From Scytonema sp. UIC 10036 (GTDB lineage Bacteria > Cyanobacteriota > Cyanobacteriia > Cyanobacteriales > Nostocaceae), in assembly GCF_009725235.1 (NCBI RefSeq), contig NZ_WJFC01000311.1:1-11315 (forward strand): a stretch of 11,315 bases of DNA. The letters run 5' to 3'. A program made the translations under genes and the position numbers. The notes below the pieces were generated by a model. It searched no databases. It was not told the origin of the DNA and saw nothing but the letters and a program-made list of their open reading frames with translations. Positions within the stretch are counted from its first letter, which is position 1, and every line of letters begins with the position of its first letter. Below, piece after piece: positions 6,152-11,315 of the stretch.

Positions 6152-7521
6152 TCTTTATGAGAGATGTTAATCCGGTCTCCAAACTCGTCGTTGTAACCTT
6201 CTTCACCGTGTTCGTTAATATCCATACCTTGGAATTCGGCTTCTTCTTTGACTCGCAAACCAACTGTGCTGTCTAGAACTTTTAGAATAATCCAAGTGCC
6301 AACACCCGCAAAAACATACGCAACAACAATTGCTACTATTTCTACCAGTAATTCCCCAGGGTTGCCATATAACAATCCGTTTTTCCCTGCTGAATTGACT
6401 GTTGTAGTAGCAAATACACCTGTCAGAATTGCTCCCATTGTCCCGCCTACGCCATGCACGGGATAGGTGTCTAAAGCATCATCAACTTGAGCTTTGTGCT
6501 TAAAGCTAATAGCATAAAAGCAGACAAAAGCGGTGATGCTACCAATTAAGATTGATGCTAGGGGTGTCACAAATCCTGCAGCTGGTGTGATGCCTACCAA
6601 TCCTGCAACTGCTCCTGTAGCTGCTCCTACTGCTGTTGGTTTCCCACGCAATGATTTTTCTAGAATCAACCAGGTTAAAGTGGCGGCGGCGGCGCTTGTA
6701 TTAGTGTTGACAAATGCTGCTACTGCTAAATTATTTGCCTCTAAAGCACTACCTGCATTGAAGCCAAACCAACCAAACCACAACAAACCAGCACCTAACA
6801 GGATAAAGGGAACGTTGTGAGGGGGGCTAAGGCGATCTGGATAAGTTTTCCGAGGTCCAAGGATAATCGCTGCAACAAGGGCAGAAATTCCAGAACTGAT
6901 ATGTACAACGGTTCCACCAGCAAAGTCAAGAGCGCCAATACCACCCAATAACCCTAAAAATCCTCCTTTACCCCAAACCATGTGGGCAAGCGGAGTGTAA
7001 ATAAATGTTGACCACAACAAGACGAACAAAGAATATGCCGTGAAGTTCATTCGCTCGGCGATCGCACCTGAAATCAAAGCTGGGGTAATAATGGCAAACA
7101 TGGCTTGGTAAATCATGAATGCTTGATGGGGTATTTTCGCTGCATATTCGGTTGTCTCAAAACCCACCCCATTTAAACCCAGCCACTGAAATCCACCAAT
7201 AACTTTCCCAAGTACGGATTCATTAGGTGCAAACGAAAGGCTATATCCCCACAAGATCCAAGTGACACCCACAATTCCCATCAGTACAAAGCTCATCATT
7301 AGCGTGTTGAGGACGTTGCGCGATCGCACAAATCCTCCATAGAAAAACGCCAGCCCTGGTGTCATAAGTAGCACTAATGCTGCTGAAATCAGCATAAAAG
7401 CTGTAGACCCTGTATCGGCTGGAGGTGGAGTTGTGGTTCCTTGAGCAACGGCGTTAGCCATCAACGGTCCACTTAGAAATAGTAGGGTCATAGCCCCAAT
7501 CGTCATCACTTTTTTCAACAC
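6145..7521 (-). CDS. amt: Ammonium transporter, Amt family (downstream paralogue)
   Basis: Trimeric inner-membrane channel for ammonium uptake, 458 residues. There is a cleavable-looking signal (MLKKVMTIGAMTLLFLSG... with AVA-Q at about 25-27) followed by about 11 membrane helices. The pore twin histidines are His207 (DFAGGTVVHIS) and His356 (DTYPVHGVGG), and the conserved Asp199 precedes the first. The signature MFAIITPALISGAIAERM (141-158) and WFGFNAGS (251-258) are intact. The C-terminal tail LRVKEEAEFQGMDINEHGEE (residues 422-441) is the regulatory segment that contacts PII/GlnK in family members. The start is a GTG at 7521 with GGGAAAG a few bases upstream; the ATG at 7506 would shorten the signal. 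An NtcA-type box lies 56 bp upstream, suggesting induction under nitrogen limitation. It is the second of two amt genes in the same direction, and the separate promoter implies independent control. Confidence 0.93.
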   Translation of the reverse strand: MLKKVMTIGAMTLLFLSGPLMANAVAQGTTTPPPADTGSTAFMLISAALVLLMTPGLAFFYGGFVRSRNVLNTLMMSFVLMGIVGVTWILWGYSLSFAPNESVLGKVIGGFQWLGLNGVGFETTEYAAKIPHQAFMIYQAMFAIITPALISGAIAERMNFTAYSLFVLLWSTFIYTPLAHMVWGKGGFLGLLGGIGALDFAGGTVVHISSGISALVAAIILGPRKTYPDRLSPPHNVPFILLGAGLLWFGWFGFNAGSALEANNLAVAAFVNTNTSAAAATLTWLILEKSLRGKPTAVGAATGAVAGLVGITPAAGFVTPLASILIGSITAFVCFYAISFKHKAQVDDALDTYPVHGVGGTMGAILTGVFATTTVNSAGKNGLLYGNPGELLVEIVAIVVAYVFAGVGTWIILKVLDSTVGLRVKEEAEFQGMDINEHGEEGYNDEFGDRINISHKEL

Positions 7522-7576
7522 TGACTTTCTTTCCCGCGCACCAGTAATTCTTTTGTATGAAGTATATTCAATTTCA

Positions 7577-7590
7577 GTAACTTTTGATAC
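7577..7590 (-). promoter_or_regulatory. Putative NtcA-binding site
   Basis: GTATCAAAAGTTAC on the coding strand is a perfect GTA-N8-TAC, the consensus for NtcA, the CRP-family activator of nitrogen genes in cyanobacteria. It lies 56 bp upstream of the amt start. Downstream on the same strand, TACAAA (7557-7552) follows after 19 bp, near the usual 20-24 bp to a -10 box. TATACT (7566-7561) follows after only 10 bp and would instead place the site over the -35 region. Such six-base patterns are expected a few times by chance in 11 kb, so position and gene context carry most of the weight. Confidence 0.6.
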
Positions 7591-7691
7591 ATAAAACAGT
7601 AGCTAAAGTTACAAAATCTTGATATTTTAGCAAGATTTATAGATTTAATACTTCTTATCGCAGTTGTCAAGACATTTTGAAGAAGAATAAT

Positions 7692-7824
7692 TCGTCAGAA
7701 TTCAGGAATCAGAATTATTTGGATCTTCGTCTTCCCCAACCAAATGTAGACACCGCAAGTGACGGTGGGGTTTTAAACCCCTTTATTCATCCGCCAGTCG
7801 TTTAACATAAAGCTGAATTCTGAC
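7692..7824. mobile_element. Candidate miniature element with 13-bp inverted ends
   Basis: CGTCAGAATTCAG (7692-7704) and CTGAATTCTGACG (7812-7824) are perfect inverted repeats bounding 133 bp in the spacer between the two amt genes. Inside are a CACCG...CGGTG hairpin (about 7751-7767) and an overlapping GGGGTTTTAAACCCC palindrome (7767-7781). It has no coding capacity. It could be a MITE, a remnant of an insertion-sequence end, or simply facing CAGAATT-type heptamer repeats, since the left end continues CAGAATTCAGGAATCAGAATT. No clear target-site duplication was found. Confidence 0.35.
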
Positions 7825-7936
7825 GACTGACACCTTTATTCTTTGAGGATAAATTATGAGATTATCCAATGTTTAGGAATTTTAGCTATTTTCTAGAGTT
7901 TTTTGCGCGATTTCTTAATTTTGGGTTGAAAAATAA

Positions 7937-7964
7937 GTAAAGACGCGCCATGGCACGTCTCTAC
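7937..7964 (-). terminator. Terminator-like hairpin downstream of the upstream amt
   Basis: On the amt strand GTAGAGACG pairs with CGTCTTTAC (one mismatch) around an inner self-complementary GCCATGGC, followed by TTATTTTT. It starts about 31 bp after the stop codon of the amt gene ending at 7995. GTAGAGACG...CGTCTCTAC palindromes are also a common interspersed repeat of cyanobacteria, so it may be a repeat recruited as terminator. Confidence 0.6.
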
Positions 7965-7994
7965 AGATTGTTTATAAGTTGGTCGTAGGGCTAC

Positions 7995-9608
7995 TTACAA
8001 AGTATTGGGTACGTCTCCCGAACGAGCCACTGTAGATGAGTGCATACCCGCTTCTGTAAATCCGCTTGCACCACCTTCTTTGACGAATCCGTTGTAAGCT
8101 TCCATACCGTGTTCGCCAATATCCAAGCCTTCGATTTCCTCTTCTCTAGAAACTCTGATGCCCAAAGTTGCTTTCAATGCAAGCCAGAAGATTGTGCTGA
8201 GGAGAACGGTTATACCACCAACAGTGAGGACACCTAGCAACTGAACGCCTAATTGTCCCAAGCCACCACCTGCAAACAAACCTTTAGCTGGTCCAAGACC
8301 CTCCGTATACCAGGGGAAGGCGGCATTACCAGTACCTACAGCAAACAAACCGACTGCTAGAGTCCCCCAAATACCACATACAAGGTGAACGGAGGTTGCT
8401 CCAACTGGATCGTCAATACCGATTCTGTCAAAGAAGGTGACAGCAAAAACAACTAAAACTCCAGCTACCAGACCAATGATAAAAGAATTCGGAATAGTGA
8501 CAAAAGCACAAGGTGCTGTGATAGCAACCAAACCAGCCAGAATACCATTGATAATCATGGAAAGGTCTGGTTTACCCAAGTACAGCCAAGCTGTAGCTGT
8601 GGCAGCAATTCCACCAACAGCGCCTGCCATGTTGGTTGTTAAAGCAATGTGAGTGATGGCATTGGGATCTGCAGCCATTGTGGAACCAGGGTTAAAACCA
8701 AACCAGCCCAACCACAGAATTAAACAGCCTAAGGTGGCAATACTCATGTTGTGACCAGGTAAGGCAACTATTTGCCCATCCTGATATTTGCCAATACGCG
8801 GTCCGAGCAATGCAGCTCCCATCAATGCTGCCCATCCACCAACGGAGTGAACGACTGTGGAACCTGCAAAATCAAAGAAACCTTTCTTGTAAAGCCAACC
8901 ACCGCCCCAAATCCAGTGTCCGGTAATTGCGTAGGCAATCCCTACAAGCAAAAGGCTAAAAATCAGGAAGTCAACAAACTTAATCCGTTCGGCAACAGCA
9001 CCTGAAACAATCGTTGCTGCTGTTCCTGCAAACACGAGTTGGAACAAAAACTTGGCAGCAAGGGGTACACCAGCCCAGTTAAGAGCACTAAATACTCCCT
9101 TATAAGCATCTCCTGTTGCAGGGCTATTGTCCGCACCTTGCAGGAAGAAGCCATTTAATCCGATGAAATCATTACCATCACCAAACATTAAGCCAAAACC
9201 AATTGCCCAAAAGGCAACAGTCGCAAGGGCAAATACAATCAGGTTTTTGGCAAGTACGTTAACTGCGTTTTTCTGACGGCAGAAACCAGTTTCTAACATA
9301 CAGAAACCAGCATTCATGAAGAATACCAGAAAGGCTGCGATCGCTACCCATAGTGTGTCAATCGCAACTTTCAATTCTGCTGTAGTTGGTCCTGCTGGTG
9401 CAGGAGTTTGAGCAACTGCTGCATAACCCCATGCCAGGACGATCGCGCAAGCTACTGGAATACAAGCTTGCCAGCTTGGTGACAACCGTTTGATGGCTGT
9501 ACTCAGTTGCTTGACAAATAAGTGATTTTGTGGGCTGCTACCCTGATGTAACAACCGCCGCCTGTTTCTTTTTCTCGATTTGTTTTTGTTTGTGCTCTTT
9601 ATCATCAT
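7995..9608 (-). CDS. amt: Ammonium transporter, Amt family (upstream paralogue, long N-terminus)
   Basis: Inner-membrane ammonium channel of 537 residues from the ATG at 9608. I prefer this over the TTG at 9620, because the AAGGA sequence (9625-9621) directly abuts that TTG and leaves no room for a ribosome. Numbering below is from the TTG. A strongly basic stretch ([11 protein letters not shown], 12-22) precedes a signal segment (about 51-66) that ends AVA-QTP. The transporter core starts at about residue 85 with [20 protein letters not shown] (91-110). Pore histidines are His258 ([14 protein letters not shown]) and His412 ([14 protein letters not shown]). [19 protein letters not shown] (197-215) and WFGFNPGS (306-313) are conserved. 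The C-terminal tail [20 protein letters not shown] (488-507) is the PII-responsive region. It is clearly divergent from the downstream amt, so the pair is old and not a recent duplication. It is usually longer than family members because of the basic N-terminal extension. Confidence 0.92.
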   Translation of the reverse strand: MMIKSTNKNKSRKRNRRRLLHQGSSPQNHLFVKQLSTAIKRLSPSWQACIPVACAIVLAWGYAAVAQTPAPAGPTTAELKVAIDTLWVAIAAFLVFFMNAGFCMLETGFCRQKNAVNVLAKNLIVFALATVAFWAIGFGLMFGDGNDFIGLNGFFLQGADNSPATGDAYKGVFSALNWAGVPLAAKFLFQLVFAGTAATIVSGAVAERIKFVDFLIFSLLLVGIAYAITGHWIWGGGWLYKKGFFDFAGSTVVHSVGGWAALMGAALLGPRIGKYQDGQIVALPGHNMSIATLGCLILWLGWFGFNPGSTMAADPNAITHIALTTNMAGAVGGIAATATAWLYLGKPDLSMIINGILAGLVAITAPCAFVTIPNSFIIGLVAGVLVVFAVTFFDRIGIDDPVGATSVHLVCGIWGTLAVGLFAVGTGNAAFPWYTEGLGPAKGLFAGGGLGQLGVQLLGVLTVGGITVLLSTIFWLALKATLGIRVSREEEIEGLDIGEHGMEAYNGFVKEGGASGFTEAGMHSSTVARSGDVPNTL

Positions 9609-9730
9609 GCTCTCAACCAATCCTTGAAATACCGGAAAAACGCATTGAGTAAAGGTTGGGTAACGTCTGAAGCGTTATGGAAGTCGTTGTGCGATCTTCG
9701 ACATTTGGGCAAGTCGGCTGCTTACACTAA

Positions 9731-9768
9731 CTGATTTTCATTACCTTAAGCAGTTAAGCGAAAATCAG
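9731..9768 (-). other. Long hairpin in the amt leader
   Basis: CTGATTTTC (9731-9739) and GAAAATCAG (9760-9768) are perfect 9-bp arms. Inside them CTTAA and TTAAG pair around a GCAG loop, giving a two-part stem about 125-160 bases upstream of the amt start. It would lie in the 5' untranslated leader if transcription begins near 9811. It is not followed by a T-run on either strand, so a role in mRNA stability or protein binding is more likely than termination. Confidence 0.4.
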
Positions 9769-9817
9769 CGTATCAATAAACTAAAGTTCACCTCGACAAT
9801 GTACTAATATTCTTAAA

Positions 9818-9845
9818 AAATTATTATTTTCTGCAAAACAGTCAA
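9818..9845 (-). promoter_or_regulatory. Candidate sigma-70-type promoter for the upstream amt
   Basis: On the - strand TTGACT (9845-9840) is separated by 16 bp from TAATTT (9823-9818), which fits the TAN3T form of -10 box common in cyanobacteria. The start of transcription would be near 9811, leaving a leader of about 200 bases that includes the hairpin at 9731-9768. A TTA-N8-TAC (9854-9867), one base off the NtcA consensus, lies just upstream of the -35. Confidence 0.35.
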
Positions 9846-9897
9846 GAACCACTTTATTACTTTTTACAAATATCTTTGGATTACTGAAAATGATTCA

Positions 9898-9925
9898 GAT
9901 ATCCGACTTCTCTAAGAAGTTGGAA
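9898..9925. repeat. Degraded copy of the 'CCGACTTCTTTAAG' palindromic repeat
   Basis: Reads AGATATCCGACTTCTCTAAG then AAGTTGGAACT. It aligns with the intact palindrome at 2635-2667 (AGATCCCCGACTTCTTTAAGC...) with several substitutions, and its right arm has lost most of the pairing. It lies in the amt upstream region. Confidence 0.55.
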
Positions 9926-10362
9926 CTGGAAACGGTGAAAACTGGATACTTTATTGACTTACTGACCATTTTTGTTACACCCTCTCAAAACGGTTAATAA
10001 GGGTTTTTCAGCTAAAAAATAGTATATGACTTCTATTCTTAGACCATTAATACTTTTTACTTGTATTTACTTGCTACTGCTCTGTCTTATGCAATGTAGC
10101 AATATAGTTAAAATTCATTTCGCAAAATTATGAACTGTTAACAGCGAGCAGTGACTAGTGACTATCTGACCAGTAACTAGTTCATCTCCAGACTTAAAAT
10201 AATGAGTCAATGTCTTTTTATTGGTTTCCACTTACTTCTTTTCATTCTGTAAATTTCAATACAGTTTTTTTGCAAAAAATCTAATTTGGCTTTGAGATTC
10301 TTGTTTAAATACTTCTCAAGCAATATCTATGGAAGTTCAGTTTGTATTAACAATCTCAAGCT
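9926..10362. other. Non-coding region between purE and the amt promoter
   Basis: About 440 bp with very high AT content and no supported gene on either strand. Around 10150-10177 there are two perfect AGTGACT heptamers followed by decayed units (ATCTGAC, CAGTAAC), an old heptamer array. A GTA-N8-TAC occurs at 10249-10262 but is too far from any start codon to be assigned. No terminator hairpin was recognised after purE. Confidence 0.5.
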
Positions 10363-10887
10363 TTAGTGCGTTCGCATTTCGCTAAGATATTCTTGATAAC
10401 CAAGATGTTCTAGCTTTGCTTGCTTTGCCATAACTGTTTCCAGTAAGTTTTGGCGATAGCGCTGCACTTGCTCGAGTAATTGCGGTTGATGGGTAGCAAG
10501 AATCTGAACTGCCAAAAGACCAGCATTTTGAGCACCACCTATAGCGACTGTTGCTACTGGTATACCTGCGGGCATTTGTACTATAGAGTACAGTGAATCT
10601 ACACCTTGCAAGTGACGGCTGGGAACGGGAACACCAATGACAGGAAGCGGAGTTAAAGACGCAACCATTCCTGGGAGATGAGCAGCACCGCCAGCACCAG
10701 CAATGATGACTTTCAGACCGCGCTGGTGTGCAGATTTAGCATACTCCACCATGCGTTCTGGAGTTCGGTGGGCGCTCACAATGGCGACTTCGCAGACAAC
10801 GCCAAATTCTTCGCAAATTGCGATCGCTCCTTGCATGGTTGGTAGATCTGAATCGCTACCCATGATAATGCCGACAAGGGGGGACAT
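10363..10887 (-). CDS. purE: N5-carboxyaminoimidazole ribonucleotide mutase (PurE, class I)
   Basis: Cytosolic enzyme of de novo purine synthesis that moves the carboxylate of N5-CAIR (made by PurK) to carbon, giving CAIR. The 174 residues are of normal length. [13 protein letters not shown] (6-18) contains the nucleotide-binding [14 protein letters not shown] (38-46) has the catalytic His40, and [12 protein letters not shown] (62-73) forms the glycine-rich loop. [20 protein letters not shown] (85-104) and [10 protein letters not shown] (105-114) complete the active site of the octamer. The ATG at 10887 begins at the normal family start ([10 protein letters not shown]). It has no Shine-Dalgarno: the bases upstream are CCAAAATCCT, the end of a heptamer array, so initiation must be leaderless, SD-independent or weak. 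purK is not adjacent, as is common in cyanobacteria. Confidence 0.96.
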   Translation of the reverse strand: MSPLVGIIMGSDSDLPTMQGAIAICEEFGVVCEVAIVSAHRTPERMVEYAKSAHQRGLKVIIAGAGGAAHLPGMVASLTPLPVIGVPVPSRHLQGVDSLYSIVQMPAGIPVATVAIGGAQNAGLLAVQILATHQPQLLEQVQRYRQNLLETVMAKQAKLEHLGYQEYLSEMRTH

Positions 10888-10888
10888 A

Positions 10889-11014
10889 GGATTTTGGATT
10901 TTGGATTTTGGATTTTGGATTTTGGATTTTGGATTTGGGATTTTAGATTTGGGATTTGGGATTTTAGATTTTGGATTTTGGATTTTGGATTTTAGATTTG
11001 GGATTTGGGATTTT
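10889..11014. repeat. Heptanucleotide array (GGATTTT)18 abutting the purE start
   Basis: Eighteen consecutive 7-bp units with no indels. Most are GGATTTT, with GGATTTG, AGATTTG and AGATTTT variants. The first six units next to purE are identical, and variation increases further away, which suggests recent slippage expansion at the purE end. One base separates the array from the purE start codon, so it forms the entire proximal 5' region of that gene. Confidence 0.95.
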
Positions 11015-11184
11015 GGGATTAGGTAGGCTGTATATCGATCATCTCATCTATTGGCGTACATGATGCATACTGTGTTTATAAAATAAATTATCGTTATGTA
11101 GAAATGATTAGCAATAAGGGGTTGGGGGCGAGGGAGACAAGGGGGACAAGGAAGAAATACTCATGGCTAATGCCCAGTCAAAAA
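11015..11184. other. Non-coding centre between opposed arrays, probable purE promoter region
   Basis: No ORF of note. Beyond the purine tract at 11116-11155, the 11040-11105 part is AT-rich and would have to hold the purE promoter, since the only sequence closer to purE is the heptamer array. TTTTATAAAC-like words occur on the - strand, but no convincing -35/-10 pair could be fixed. Confidence 0.35.
11116..11155. repeat. Purine-rich G-run tract
   Basis: A strongly strand-biased A/G tract with five or more G-runs of three to five bases, including GGGAGACAA followed by GGGGGACAAGG, an imperfect tandem of about ten bases. It lies between the two opposed heptamer arrays. G-runs this close could form a quadruplex on the + strand. 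No coding function is seen. Confidence 0.4.
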
Positions 11185-11289
11185 ATCCAAAATCCCAAAT
11201 CCCAAATCCCAAATCTAAAATCCCAAATCCCAAATCCCAAATCTAAAATCCCAAATCCCAAATCCCAAATCTAAAATCCCAAATCCAAA
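11185..11289. repeat. Heptanucleotide array with a 28-bp higher-order period
   Basis: Fifteen exact 7-bp units with the order ATCCAAA, then three repeats of (ATCCCAA three times plus ATCTAAA), then ATCCCAA and ATCCAAA. The 28-bp superunit is perfectly repeated three times, so expansion occurred in four-unit blocks. The sequence is the reverse complement type of the array at 10889-11014, and the two together form a long interrupted inverted repeat around a 170-bp centre. No gene is visible between this array and the window end. Confidence 0.95.
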
Positions 11290-11315
11290 AAGCCTATTGA
11301 TATAAAAAATTGTAG

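Noticed and set aside
6248..6820. + strand open frames antisense to the downstream amt
   Set aside because: Ala/Thr/Pro-rich shadows of the membrane protein codons; the amt frame has full family motifs.
9620..9810. Glutamine riboswitch (glnA RNA) in the amt leader
   Set aside because: I looked for the conserved core on the coding strand and did not find it; only an unrelated hairpin is seen.
10249..10262. Second GTA-N8-TAC (NtcA-like) match
   Set aside because: Perfect pattern but about 640 bp from the nearest downstream start codon and with no promoter beside it; a six-base pattern is expected a few times by chance in 11 kb of AT-rich DNA.
10703..11026. Open frame on the + strand with a GFWILDF heptapeptide repeat
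   Set aside because: It runs antisense through purE and then across the 7-bp array; any 7-bp repeat free of stops gives a seven-residue peptide repeat. No start signal or family resemblance.
10889..11289. CRISPR array
   Set aside because: The repeats are 7-bp units in direct tandem without unique spacers, and no cas genes are present.

Overview
The window looks like a chromosomal stretch from a filamentous, probably heterocyst-forming cyanobacterium (Nostocales-like). The evidence is six GCGATCGC (HIP1) octamers, several tandem heptanucleotide arrays of the STRR type known from these genomes, a cyanobacterial-length IspH of about 400 residues, two tandem ammonium transporters with a GTA-N8-TAC (NtcA-type) box, and a relic of a filamentous-haemagglutinin exoprotein. 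The exact genus cannot be read from the sequence.

Layout. 1-367: AT-rich leader with no gene. 368-2152 (+): a damaged alkanesulfonate (ssu) locus. The first half of ssuB is fused by a deletion to the last quarter of ssuC, followed by an apparently intact ssuD. 2153-2687: a gene graveyard with an unidentified ORF remnant, a fragment of a haemagglutinin-type repeat protein, and a 33-bp palindromic repeat. 2688-3548 (-): an RmlD-like extended SDR sugar-nucleotide reductase or epimerase. 3549-3855: a possible small RNA on the + strand ending in a clear intrinsic terminator, then heptamer arrays. 3856-5064 (-): ispH, the last enzyme of the MEP isoprenoid pathway. 5248-6069 (-): a membrane-anchored SGNH/GDSL hydrolase whose last residues are frameshifted. 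6145-7521 and 7995-9608 (-): two divergent Amt ammonium transporters separated by 473 bp holding an NtcA-like site, a candidate miniature element and a terminator hairpin. 9609-10362: a long non-coding leader with a promoter candidate and a hairpin. 10363-10887 (-): purE of purine biosynthesis. 10888-11315: two opposed heptamer arrays forming a long inverted repeat.

How it works together. The genes are mostly independent housekeeping units rather than one pathway. The two amt genes are a nitrogen-acquisition pair, each probably with its own promoter. The ssu locus has probably lost sulfonate import while keeping the desulfonating monooxygenase. The common thread is genome decay and repeat expansion. 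Three pairs of heptamer arrays sit within a few bases of gene ends: against the ispH stop, over the downstream amt stop and next to the hydrolase start, and directly against the purE start.

I found no convincing defence, secretion or biosynthetic cassette and no undescribed multi-gene system. The most interesting items are the ssuB-ssuC deletion scar, the opposed heptamer arrays at gene boundaries, the candidate terminator-ended small RNA near 3640-3724, the frameshifted hydrolase tail, and the 13-bp inverted-repeat element between the amt genes.
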